From positions 1 to 64,000 of the forward strand of contig NZ_JAGGKV010000028.1 in the NCBI RefSeq assembly GCF_017874035.1: a stretch of DNA of 64,000 nucleotides, in the 5' to 3' direction. The position numbers were made by a program, and so were the translations under genes. The stretch comes from Paenibacillus aceris. GTDB taxonomy: Bacteria > Bacillota > Bacilli > Paenibacillales > NBRC-103111. The first letter of the stretch is position 1. Every line of letters begins with the position of its first letter. The notes under the pieces were generated by a model that saw only the letters and a list, made by a program, of their open reading frames with translations, was not told the DNA's origin and ran no database searches. Of the stretch, positions 16,411 through 24,889 are shown one piece after another.

Positions 16411-18159
16411 GTGACGAATATGGACTTCATATATAAGCAGTTAGTGGAAAGAAATGACGATCTTGCAGCGGCAGCACAAGGGAAACAGGTGCTGGATCCA
16501 GCCTCCAAGTATTACGGGGGAGTTATCGATGAAACCGGCATTGCGCGCGCAAGCCATCATAGTACCCCAGTGTATATAGCCGCATGGTCTGCCGCTCTGG
16601 TCAATCCGGACTCCAGATACTACCATAGTGAATCGATAGCGGCTTCTTTGGATTTAGCAGCGGATTTCATGCTGAACAGACAGCATGCAGACGGGACGAT
16701 TTCGCTGGGTTCAACCAATTACAACTCACCTCCTGACACCGGCTTTGTAGTTGGTGGCGTAACGCAAATTTATCAGCTGCTCGCTCGTCATGATTGGGCT
16801 GGTGTAAAGTACAGTGCTGCTAAGCTAAAGCTATTTCTCGAGCGAACGATTCCTGCCATGCTGACAGGCGGATGCCATACGCCGAATCACCGGTGGGTCA
16901 TTACGGCTGCCTTAGCCCAATTACATGACATTTTCAAAAAGCCCGAGCTGCTCGCGAGAGCGGATGAATGGCTGGCCGAAGGCTTAGATATAACGGCAGA
17001 CGGCGAGTGGACCGAACGCAGCAACGGCATTTACAATGCTGTCAGCAATATTGCGTTGTATCATACCGCTCGTGTATGGAACCGTCCCGAATTACTGGAA
17101 AGCGTGCGCCGCAATCTGCGCATGATGGTTTACCTCGTTCACCCTTCAGGTGAAGTTGTGACCGACTATTCAGGGAGGCAGGATTTCGGCCAAACCTACG
17201 ACATGGCTACGTACTACACGATATACCGCCTAATGGCCGCTCATGACCAGGATCCTGTGTTTGCTGCAATGTGTGATTATGCGGGTACCTTCATCAAGCA
17301 TCCTGATGGCGTAAACAATAATGCCTTATTACACGTACTTCTTTATCCGGAAGTAGAAGAAGCTATCCGTGATTTGGAACGTGCTAAACTGCCCGATCAT
17401 TACGCCTGCATCCTTAATCACCATCATCCCATGAACGAACATTTGAGCTTGATCGAGGCTGTCGGCCATCATTTGAAAATTCAGCATAGCTCTATGCACT
17501 TGGCCTTCGGAGCACCGGTCGTACGCATTCGCGAGATGGATAAGAGCGTAACCATCATGCCGCAAACGCCGTCCTTCTTCTCGCTTCGTCATGGGAAAGC
17601 AAGGCTGCTGGGCATTAAACTGTCCACTTCTTTTACACCGGGCATCGTTAAATTTGATCAGTTGAACGTAGAGGATGGCGTTTACCGCTTAAGTGCCACC
17701 ATGGAAAAAGGCTATAACGGGCCAATCCCGCAGCAGTATTTGCCCCTTTCGGCAAAAGGTTCGGTAAGTCCATGGTACTTGCTGCCGCACCAGGTCAGGC
17801 CGATGACGCATTTGCAAACGCATGAACTGCAGGTAGAGATTAAACAAGAAGCGTCAGATTGGACGATCCGCATTCATTCGGATGAGCGCGAAGACGTATT
17901 TACGCAGCTAACCTTTATTTTAGGCAATGAGGGTGTTGTCGATGGCGGCGATCTGCAGAATGCAGGGGAAGGGAAATATTTCCTGAAAAATGGGGCTGTG
18001 ACCTATAGCGTGGATGACGATCGAATTGAAATCTCCTCAGGAGCCTTTGAACACTTACTGCCTATACTTCGAGAAGATCAGCATCCGGCAGGATGCCAAT
18101 ATGTCCACGTGAACTTGGTGACACCGTTCGATCGAACTTTCACCGTGCGGCTGCTATAG
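16411..18159 (+). CDS. Putative alpha/alpha-toroid polysaccharide lyase or hydrolase
   Basis: The 582-residue protein has no signal peptide. Its first ~330 residues look like a helical (alpha/alpha) toroid with repeated aromatic and His-rich helices, including GGCHTPNHRWVITAAL and WTERSNGIYNAVSN; the last ~230 residues look beta-rich. This two-part plan resembles heparinase-type polysaccharide lyases, but I cannot assign a family. The GTG start lies about 4-8 bases after AGGGAG; an ATG three codons later is the alternative. It lies between an isomerase and a GH105-like hydrolase, which supports a cytoplasmic role in breaking imported oligosaccharides containing uronic acids. Confidence 0.7.
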   Translation: MTNMDFIYKQLVERNDDLAAAAQGKQVLDPASKYYGGVIDETGIARASHHSTPVYIAAWSAALVNPDSRYYHSESIAASLDLAADFMLNRQHADGTISLGSTNYNSPPDTGFVVGGVTQIYQLLARHDWAGVKYSAAKLKLFLERTIPAMLTGGCHTPNHRWVITAALAQLHDIFKKPELLARADEWLAEGLDITADGEWTERSNGIYNAVSNIALYHTARVWNRPELLESVRRNLRMMVYLVHPSGEVVTDYSGRQDFGQTYDMATYYTIYRLMAAHDQDPVFAAMCDYAGTFIKHPDGVNNNALLHVLLYPEVEEAIRDLERAKLPDHYACILNHHHPMNEHLSLIEAVGHHLKIQHSSMHLAFGAPVVRIREMDKSVTIMPQTPSFFSLRHGKARLLGIKLSTSFTPGIVKFDQLNVEDGVYRLSATMEKGYNGPIPQQYLPLSAKGSVSPWYLLPHQVRPMTHLQTHELQVEIKQEASDWTIRIHSDEREDVFTQLTFILGNEGVVDGGDLQNAGEGKYFLKNGAVTYSVDDDRIEISSGAFEHLLPILREDQHPAGCQYVHVNLVTPFDRTFTVRLL

Positions 18160-18175
18160 AAAGGATTGTGAAGCT

Positions 18176-20410
18176 ATGACAACCTATTTCAATGAGCAAG
18201 AGAGTATCCAATCCCGCTTGGGCCGGGATGATAAACGTACATTAAAGGTGCTTGCGGATCGTTATATCGGGGCTAATCCTCCCGTGCCGTTCGCGTTCCG
18301 TGCGTTCAATCGCTCAGGTATTCTGCAAAATGAGGAAGGATTATTCGATCTAAACCTTGGCTGCAGATTTCCAGAGGCAAAGCAAGGTCAAATTTCTTAC
18401 GCGTACTCGCTTGTATGGAGTGATAGTGAACGTAATTTAGATGTTTTAATGCGTTGTTTGGGGCCAATTCAGTTTTATTTTAACGATGAGCTTGCTTATC
18501 GATCTAACGTTATTGATGAATTGAAGCCGGATGCGACAGTTAAGCTGAACCTCAATTTCGCGAAAGGCTGGAATCGTCTGTTCATAAAAGCCAAGGTGAC
18601 GGCGGCGGGATTCGGCTGCTTGTTCGGATCCGATGAAGCTAAAGTCAGAATCCTGAATGTACGTTCTCCTTTTGCCGAAAGAGAGGGGCAGGCAGGTTGG
18701 GTGTACTCAGCTCCGATTGACGCTGATAGGTTTGAAGAGAGTCCGCTGCCAGCGGCGCTCTCTTCCGAGAAGGAGCATAACTTAACCTGGCTGCCGGCAT
18801 GCGAGTGGAGTGAAGAGGCGTTAGCCCTGCACAATTGTGAGCGCTTGTTCGGCCTTCAACCTGGTAAGAAGGCGTATGCTTGGACCCAGCTGAACACGGC
18901 CAGTATCGGTGCGGCTCCCTATGTGCTAAAGGGGACAACGACCGGTCCTTTAACCGTTTGGGTAGATGGGGAGCAGGCGGCAGAGTTTCGAACGGAGGGC
19001 AACTTCCAAGTAGAGGTGCCGCTTGCGTATGGCAAGCACGATATACTGATCCGCAGTGAATGCGAGCTCACTTCGTCTTCTTGGGGCTTTGCTGTGAATG
19101 CTTTTGCGGGTGGAAAGCAAGTTCCATTCCATTCGCCTGTGGACGTGCATGGCTCCAATGAGGCATGGCTTTATTTGGGCCCTTTTGACGCTAATGCGGA
19201 GCTGAATGCCAAGGAAATCGCCACAACGAAGCGTGTCATTGCTGACAATTATTGGCGTTTGGACCGCCCGTCGACGTGGATTCGTCCCTATTACGAAAAT
19301 GCGATGCTGAGCAATAAATGGACCGTCGGGAATACCACCAATTATGCCCGTTGGGACTACCCGCTGGGGGTAACCATCTACGGATTGCTGCAAACGGGTC
19401 GTTTATTGGATCGATCCGATGTTCTCTCGTACGCGCTAGAGCACGTTCAAAGTTGTACCGACATGTTCGATTACTCGCTGTGGGATCGCGAACAGTACGG
19501 GTTTCCAGCAATCAATCAACAGCTTGTTATGATGAAAATGCTTGATAACTGCGGCTCGTTCGGCTCTGCCATGTTGGAATCGTATAAAGAAGATAAGAAT
19601 TCGGGGTACTTGCCAATTGCGGAAAGAATTGCCGATTTCATGCTTCAGCAGTTGGAAAGAAAGGAAGACGGGGCCTTTTACAGAGTGTGCCACGACGAGT
19701 ACTCAGCTAATACGATGTGGGCCGACGATCTGTATATGAGTACGCCATTTCTGTGCCGCTATGCGGCAATAACGGGAAGCCGTGAAGCGCTCGATGAAGC
19801 GGCTAAGCAGTTCCTTTTGTTCCGGAACTATTTGTTTATGCCGGAGCAGCGGATCATGTCCCACGTATTTGATTTCAAATACGGGATGCCGACGAGGATT
19901 CCGTGGGGGCGTGGAAACGGATGGACCCTATTCTCCCTGACCGAAGTGTTAGAAGCCTTGCCGGCAGACCATGTGCATCGCCATGAGCTCGTCCGCTTCT
20001 TTAACGAGCTGTGTGCGGGATATGCCGGACTTCAAGCGGAAAGCGGGCTGTGGCATCAGGTCTTGAACGATCCCGACGCGTATCAGGAAGCTTCTTGCAC
20101 CGCCATGTTTGCCTATTCGTTTGCCAGGGGCGTCCGGTTCGGCTGGCTCACGGAGCCGCAGCGGTTCGTTCAGGCAGCGCTGAACGCTTGGAATGGCTTA
20201 ACGCAATTTGCCATTGACGCACAAGGCAATGTGCATGGTGTGTGCAGCGGCTCGCGGTATGCTTTTACAGCGGATTATTACAAGAAGGATCTGCTTACCG
20301 TCACGAATGATAACCACGGTGTAGGCATTATGATGCTTGCGGGTACGGAGATCGTTAAGCTGAAGGACTGGCTTGGGGAGCAGAGATTAGCACCGAGCGA
20401 AGTAGGTTAA
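18176..20410 (+). CDS. GH88/GH105-type unsaturated glycuronyl hydrolase with N-terminal extension
   Basis: The C-terminal ~370 residues of this 744-residue protein match unsaturated rhamnogalacturonyl hydrolases of the YteR type. Recognisable parts are the ANTMWADDLYMSTPFLCRY segment with the acid/base Asp, the IPWGRGNGWTLFSL segment, and EASCTAMFAYSFARGVRFGWL. About 360 extra N-terminal residues of mainly beta character precede it, twice the usual size of a single-domain GH105. No signal peptide is seen, so it acts inside the cell on products delivered by the ABC importer. It ends the operon, before a terminator. Confidence 0.87.
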   Translation: MTTYFNEQESIQSRLGRDDKRTLKVLADRYIGANPPVPFAFRAFNRSGILQNEEGLFDLNLGCRFPEAKQGQISYAYSLVWSDSERNLDVLMRCLGPIQFYFNDELAYRSNVIDELKPDATVKLNLNFAKGWNRLFIKAKVTAAGFGCLFGSDEAKVRILNVRSPFAEREGQAGWVYSAPIDADRFEESPLPAALSSEKEHNLTWLPACEWSEEALALHNCERLFGLQPGKKAYAWTQLNTASIGAAPYVLKGTTTGPLTVWVDGEQAAEFRTEGNFQVEVPLAYGKHDILIRSECELTSSSWGFAVNAFAGGKQVPFHSPVDVHGSNEAWLYLGPFDANAELNAKEIATTKRVIADNYWRLDRPSTWIRPYYENAMLSNKWTVGNTTNYARWDYPLGVTIYGLLQTGRLLDRSDVLSYALEHVQSCTDMFDYSLWDREQYGFPAINQQLVMMKMLDNCGSFGSAMLESYKEDKNSGYLPIAERIADFMLQQLERKEDGAFYRVCHDEYSANTMWADDLYMSTPFLCRYAAITGSREALDEAAKQFLLFRNYLFMPEQRIMSHVFDFKYGMPTRIPWGRGNGWTLFSLTEVLEALPADHVHRHELVRFFNELCAGYAGLQAESGLWHQVLNDPDAYQEASCTAMFAYSFARGVRFGWLTEPQRFVQAALNAWNGLTQFAIDAQGNVHGVCSGSRYAFTADYYKKDLLTVTNDNHGVGIMMLAGTEIVKLKDWLGEQRLAPSEVG

Positions 20411-20438
20411 GCCTGATTAGGCAAGTTAATTGAGTGGG

Positions 20439-20464
20439 GGGTGAGCGGAGCTCGCCCTTTTTTT
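20439..20464 (+). terminator. Terminator of the carbohydrate operon
   Basis: GGGTGAGC pairs with GCTCGCCC around a GGA loop and is followed by seven T. Confidence 0.85.
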
Positions 20465-20527
20465 CGTGCGGCGAAGGGCGTGTCTCGTGGGTAGGATGAC
20501 GGGCAGGGCATACAGCTAGTCTCGCAT

Positions 20528-20607
20528 AGGGGAACTACAGGGCACTATTTTGCTGTTGGAGACATATATTCGGATGAATGCGTGAAATAAGAGACTGTAG
20601 TTCCCCT
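20528..20607. repeat. Dispersed AGGGGAACTACAG inverted-repeat element, copy 3
   Basis: Eighty bases bounded by AGGGGAACTACAG and its exact reverse complement CTGTAGTTCCCCT. This is the shortest of the three copies. It lies in the gap between the carbohydrate operon terminator and a pseudogene; the remainder of this gap (20608-20804) holds nothing I can identify. Confidence 0.8.
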
Positions 20608-20804
20608 TCAACCTCCGAAGTTTCGCTTTTCGCCTAAATAAGGGAATGAGAGTTATTTAGGCGAATCTCAAGAGCCTTTTCCAAACTTTCTAGGTAATTG
20701 CAGGTACGAGGTAAGCGGAGCTTAAATTTTTAATGTTTTTAGGAAGGATTTAACTTTAAATACATAATCTCCGTTTACTGAAGGTCATCTGGAGATTAGA
20801 TCAA

Positions 20805-21575
20805 ATGTCTCAAGAAGTTAGAGAACAAAAATACGATGCTTTAGTCATTATTATGCGCGGAGGGGCTCTTGCAGGCACACAGATGGCATTTTTAACGGGG
20901 TTACCTTATTATTTTTTGAATTATAATCGCAGTCTAAATATACCTGTTTGGTTTCATGAACCACAGAAATCTGAACGAATTTTGCTAATAGAAGATTTTG
21001 CGGGCTCCGGTAGAACAGTCATTATTGCAAACAATTCCTAGCTTGACTCTGGGATACGTTGCAGTGTGTAAAGATCATTTATCTGCCAGTCAACCTAACT
21101 ACTATTGCATTGAACGCCAAGATAGAGGGGCCAGATTCATTCTGCCTTGGGAACGTCACCGTTTGAATACGACATGATTTACTAGAGACTGCATTATTGC
21201 TCAGAGATACATATCCTCTATCGCCATTAGCGCATGTTTTAGAAAAGAGAGATGTTATTGTTACGGGCAGACCTATGATGGATGAAGAACGGACCATACT
21301 GTGGATGACTAGTTATGGCATTAAGAATGGATGTATTTCTGAGGGATGACCAAATTCTACGTCCCACGAAAAAGACCACTGCTGAATGGAAAGGGAAAAA
21401 GGCACTTGGTCTTGGATGTACCCGCTATGTGGAAAGTGAAGCATCGCGACCCGTTCATATTGCGAAGTTATATCCTGAGCTTCAAATCGTGTGGTGGAAT
21501 GATAGGGAGCCAATCTTAATGGAAGCAACAAGTCGATTAAATCGGAGGAATGTGCGTGATGGTGCTTTACTATGA
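20805..21575 (+). pseudogene. Decayed phosphoribosyltransferase-HAD fusion gene
   Basis: A 78-codon open piece contains MRGGALAGTQMAFLTGLPYY and the PRPP-binding signature LLIEDFAGSGRTV, then stops. The similarity continues in other frames: YVAVCKDHLSASQPNYYCIE, then LLETALLLRDTYPLSPLAH and DVIVTGRPMMDEERTILWM, and finally MDVFLRDDQILRPTKKTTAE through WWNDREPILMEATSRL. The last two pieces resemble a HAD-type nucleotidase domain. At least three frame changes or stops interrupt what was once one gene of about 250 codons. No RNA-level recoding signal is apparent. It is probably non-functional. Confidence 0.7.
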
Positions 21576-21810
21576 TACCCCACCATTTGTAGACAGTAGA
21601 ATGATTCGAAACTATTAAAAAGGTTTAAACCTCTTTCTACAGGTGAGGGATATCTATGGAGATGTGCATGCGAATGGGTAGTATGTAAGAAGTACACTCT
21701 CATGTAAAGGCTCTTTCGGCTTGGTTAGCCGATACTTTTTTAGTAGCAGATTATGCCGAACAGATTCAAAATAAATAGGTAACCTCATTACATTAATTTG
21801 GATTTTTTCG
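21576..21810. other. Degenerate intergenic region with a coding remnant
   Basis: No intact gene is present. A plus-strand stretch at 21704-21778 reads VKALSAWLADTFLVADYAEQ before a stop and looks like the tail of a lost gene, with no start or ribosome site. The area appears to be decaying together with the pseudogene before it. Confidence 0.35.
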
Positions 21811-21853
21811 TTCTCAAATATATAAATATGAAGTATAATTCTTAATAAAGAAC
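21811..21853 (+). promoter_or_regulatory. Promoter with a SinR-type palindrome
   Basis: TTCTCA and TATAAT are spaced by 17 bases. ATTCTTAATAAAGAAC (21838-21853) overlaps the end of the -10 and differs from GTTCTTTATAAAGAAC at only a few positions. A further GTTCTC half-site overlaps the -35. The SinR consensus in B. subtilis is GTTCTYT, so repression of the secreted protein gene by a SinR-like factor is likely. Confidence 0.6.
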
Positions 21854-21888
21854 GCCTTATTAATTTTTATATTGAAAGGAGTCTTTGC

Positions 21889-22215
21889 ATGTTAGCAGCA
21901 AAAAAGCCTGCATTTATTATTTTACTCATTATTACATTAATTTTCCCTACACCTGCATTTGCTTCAACAGTTGCTAAGTCAGAAGATAATTCTTTTTTTA
22001 AGCTGTTTCAATCTTACTACTCTGGAAATAAGTATGATAAGTTTGATAAGCATAATGAGTATGATAAGGAAGATAAGTACGATAAGAATGAATCCAATGT
22101 TTGTTTAGGGTATTCTCCTGACAAGGGCCATGATGATGGTAGTAAGGATGACCATTACTGGGGGTTCTGGTATAATTTCTGTAAAGAGTTCTTAGATAAG
22201 CCGATTTGTTATTAG
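21889..22215 (+). CDS. Secreted Lys/Asp/Tyr-rich small protein
   Basis: The 108-residue product has a clear signal peptide, probably cleaved after FAFA-like ...TPAFA at about residue 25. The mature chain carries tandem YDK/FDK motifs at about residues 51-69 (KYDKFDKHNEYDKEDKYDK), then a Cys- and aromatic-containing tail (VCLGY, FWYNFCKEF, PICY) with three Cys. I do not recognise a family. GAAAGGAG lies about 8 bases before the ATG. The promoter has a SinR-type palindrome and a long terminator follows, so it is a monocistronic gene. A biofilm-matrix or cell-surface role is suggested by the regulation and secretion, but is inference. Confidence 0.8.
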   Translation: MLAAKKPAFIILLIITLIFPTPAFASTVAKSEDNSFFKLFQSYYSGNKYDKFDKHNEYDKEDKYDKNESNVCLGYSPDKGHDDGSKDDHYWGFWYNFCKEFLDKPICY

Positions 22216-22252
22216 TGATGATTTCACGATTTCGTCGGAGGGTGTTTGTTTT

Positions 22253-22314
22253 ATCCCCCTTGAGTATGCAGTAAGGAATTAGTTCCTTACTGCATACTCA
22301 AGGGGGATTTTTTT
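22253..22314. terminator. Terminator with an unusually long perfect stem
   Basis: A 26-bp perfect inverted repeat (from ATCCCCCTTGAG to CTCAAGGGGGAT) with a TTAG loop is followed by six T. It would work strongly after the secreted protein gene. Confidence 0.9.
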
Positions 22315-22606
22315 CTTTTAAACAATTCTAAATGACATCTAGTCAAATTAAGATTGACATGGAGGCACAAAGGGTTTTGGAAAAGAAAGAACTCAAAAGA
22401 GAGGGGATATCCGGAGGGGCAGTGACTTTATCGAAATTCATTTGACAAATTAATGCAATATACTAACAGAGTCTATTAATAAATAGAGAAATAATCCAAT
22501 CTATTGCGTAGTTTATGAATATATTATAAAGAGAAACTCAGAATGGCAGGTTAAGAGTTCATGGATTGTTAGCCAGTATAAATAAATATAAAGGAGGTCA
22601 TATAAA
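22315..22606. other. Intergenic region upstream of the beta-helix gene
   Basis: It contains TTGACA words near 22354 and 22440 without a matching -10 at the right distance, a TATTATAAAG stretch near 22522, and AAAGGAGG just before the next gene. The promoter cannot be placed. No small gene was found. Confidence 0.35.
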
Positions 22607-24691
22607 ATGGCAGATTCTATCTATTTGTTGGAATTAGATCGTTGGGGTATCTACAATGACGGCACACATCCCGTAGAAACAACAAAAGGCTTTAATGATG
22701 CATTGAAATGGGCACATGACAACGGGAAGACCACATTCAGGGTACCGGCCGGTCTTTTCCTAATAAAGAAAGGCCCAGAAACCGATGTTTCTGCACAAAT
22801 CAATATTCCTGCTAATATGACATTTGAGATGGCAGAGGGAACAACCCTGAAAAAAGAAAGCAATGGTTATGAATTCTACCGACTTTTGTATGTGGGACCA
22901 ATGGTTCAAAATGTAACTATTAAAGGCGGTATATTGATTGGAGATCGTTATACTCATGACTATACTCAAAAACAATATCCGTATACTCAGAATACTCACG
23001 AAGCAGGATTTGGAATTACGTCGGATGGCGCACGCAATTTAACGATTGAAGGCGTGGTAATCAAAGAATTTACTGGTGACGGAATCATGGTCGGAAATTC
23101 AAGCGGGTGGCTTTCAGGTTTTTGGGATTCCGATATCGAACCAGGCTCCATAGATACACAAGGCAAGCTTGTTATCGATCCAACCAGAATCCGAACAAAA
23201 AAATCCATTAAGACTGATTTCCACAATGCTCCCCGAGCTGAGCTGTTCAACAGAGGTTTTGTGATGTTTCACCCAGAGGCAGGGGTGGACGAGAATGCCG
23301 GGTTTGATGTTTACTTCTATAAAAATGATGGCACTTTTCTTAGTGCTGAACGAGGTGGATTATATTACACCGAAGAAGTTCCCATCCCCCAAGGGGCTGA
23401 CTATTTCTTAGCTGTGTTCACTCCTACCAAGTCAAATGGTTATTCAGTCATTTTAAATTTGATCGCTTTAAGTAAACAAATTCTGATGAAAAACTGTAAT
23501 ATTTCTTTCAATAGAAGACAGGGCATCAGCGTTGTCGGTGCACATGATGTGACAATTCAGAATAATGTTATTCATGATATTCAGGGAACAGCACCAGCTA
23601 GTGCCATAGATTTCGAACTCGGGCGAGCATCAATGCAACAAAATTTCAAAGTGCTGAATAACACATTTTATAATAACAATGCTTATAATGTCATTTTGTT
23701 CGATGGATTCAATGCAGTGATTGAAGGCAATTATTTTGGGAAGTCCAATATAGGACTTGCACAAGGCGATCATTTCTATGGACCCGTAGCGGTATACAAT
23801 AATGTGTTTGATAACTGCGGTATTTCTGCAAAGAGTAACGTAACTATTGAAAACAACACGATTAAAAATGCTTCTGTTAACGTAAACGGTAATAATGTAG
23901 TTATCAATGAAATAGTTGCTTATGATACGATGTTTCAATTCCTAAACTCCAACAGCTTAGGAATTACGGTTTCGAATGTTGAGATCCATAGCACGGGACA
24001 GAAGCAGAATATGTTCCAACTAGGAAATGAACCTGTAAAATTCTCTAATATTTTGATTGACGGCCCCGCAAAAATGTCCCTTTTTTCGGGAAATGCGCAG
24101 GGAAGTATTTTTTCAAACCTTAAACTGACCAATTATCATCCAGTATCGAAATATCCACAATCCTTGCTGCCAGGAAAGTACACGGATTGTTTATTCCAGG
24201 TTGGCACAATTGATGGATATACCAGTATCCAAAACCCGGGGTTATATGAATTTAATAACTGTCAATTCGTAGCTAAAGGTCACGCTGTTCTAATGATTCA
24301 AAATTTAAATACAGACGTGACTATCGAAAACTCTACAATTACTCTTCTGGAAAACTCAGAAGACTTCCAGTATTTGATCTATGTATTACGCGCGAAAAGG
24401 GTATCTATTTTGAATAATGTCATCAATGCGAGCTTTTTAACAAAGTCCTCTATCTATGCCCCGCTTATTGAAATTAACACTTATTATGGTAGTACCCAAC
24501 CTTTTACTGTTGAAGCCCTATCCATCAATGGCAACACTATTTATTCTAATCTGCCAGCCACGGGTATACGCACGATTGCTGCAGGTATAGGAGCTCCATC
24601 ATACTTCATTGAGAACAATACCTTAATTAACTCAAAGCTTGAACTGAAGGAAAATGATGTGAACCAAAATAACCAGATAATAACATTATAG
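22607..24691 (+). CDS. Right-handed beta-helix (pectate-lyase-3-like) protein
   Basis: The 694-residue protein begins with a Pectate_lyase_3-like segment (LDRWGIYNDGTHPVETTKGF, then VPAGLFLIKKG) and continues with many parallel beta-helix rungs such as VTIQNNVIHDIQG, FKVLNNTFYNNNAYNVI and VSILNNVINASF. There is an inserted beta domain around residues 175-285. This is the plan of phage tail-spike and polysaccharide-cleaving proteins. No signal peptide is visible, although AAAGGAGG fixes the start, so export would need another route. The gene stands alone, near the collagen-like surface protein gene. The substrate is unknown. Confidence 0.8.
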   Translation: MADSIYLLELDRWGIYNDGTHPVETTKGFNDALKWAHDNGKTTFRVPAGLFLIKKGPETDVSAQINIPANMTFEMAEGTTLKKESNGYEFYRLLYVGPMVQNVTIKGGILIGDRYTHDYTQKQYPYTQNTHEAGFGITSDGARNLTIEGVVIKEFTGDGIMVGNSSGWLSGFWDSDIEPGSIDTQGKLVIDPTRIRTKKSIKTDFHNAPRAELFNRGFVMFHPEAGVDENAGFDVYFYKNDGTFLSAERGGLYYTEEVPIPQGADYFLAVFTPTKSNGYSVILNLIALSKQILMKNCNISFNRRQGISVVGAHDVTIQNNVIHDIQGTAPASAIDFELGRASMQQNFKVLNNTFYNNNAYNVILFDGFNAVIEGNYFGKSNIGLAQGDHFYGPVAVYNNVFDNCGISAKSNVTIENNTIKNASVNVNGNNVVINEIVAYDTMFQFLNSNSLGITVSNVEIHSTGQKQNMFQLGNEPVKFSNILIDGPAKMSLFSGNAQGSIFSNLKLTNYHPVSKYPQSLLPGKYTDCLFQVGTIDGYTSIQNPGLYEFNNCQFVAKGHAVLMIQNLNTDVTIENSTITLLENSEDFQYLIYVLRAKRVSILNNVINASFLTKSSIYAPLIEINTYYGSTQPFTVEALSINGNTIYSNLPATGIRTIAAGIGAPSYFIENNTLINSKLELKENDVNQNNQIITL

Positions 24692-24716
24692 AGAGAGAGA
24701 GAGAGAGAGAGAGAGA
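24691..24716. repeat. (GA)13 dinucleotide repeat
   Basis: Thirteen uninterrupted GA units start at the last base of the beta-helix gene's stop codon. Such a tract may slip in length, but it lies outside the coding sequence. Confidence 0.9.
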
Positions 24717-24786
24717 CGCAGGCTCTGCAACTTTTTTATTAATATTGAATAAGATTTAACCTTTGGCTTTTTTAAAAATATAAGAT

Positions 24787-24810
24787 CCCCGCGAGCTTTG
24801 GCTGGCGGGG
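24787..24810. terminator. Hairpin between convergent genes
   Basis: CCCCGC pairs with GCGGGG around a loop containing GAGC/GGCT. The T run is better on the minus strand, so it probably ends the collagen-like gene. Confidence 0.5.
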
Positions 24811-24889
24811 GTGTTCACTTCTTAAGCTTACAGAGGGATTCTCAATAGAATCATTTCTGATTTAATTTAGGTAATCAAATTAGCATTCT

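Noticed and set aside
20805..21575. Functional gene with programmed frameshifts
   Set aside because: Several separate frame changes and stops occur without slippery sequences or stimulatory structures, so decay is simpler.
22607..24691. Part of a prophage tail module
   Set aside because: No other phage gene lies nearby; neighbours are a surface protein and a small secreted protein.
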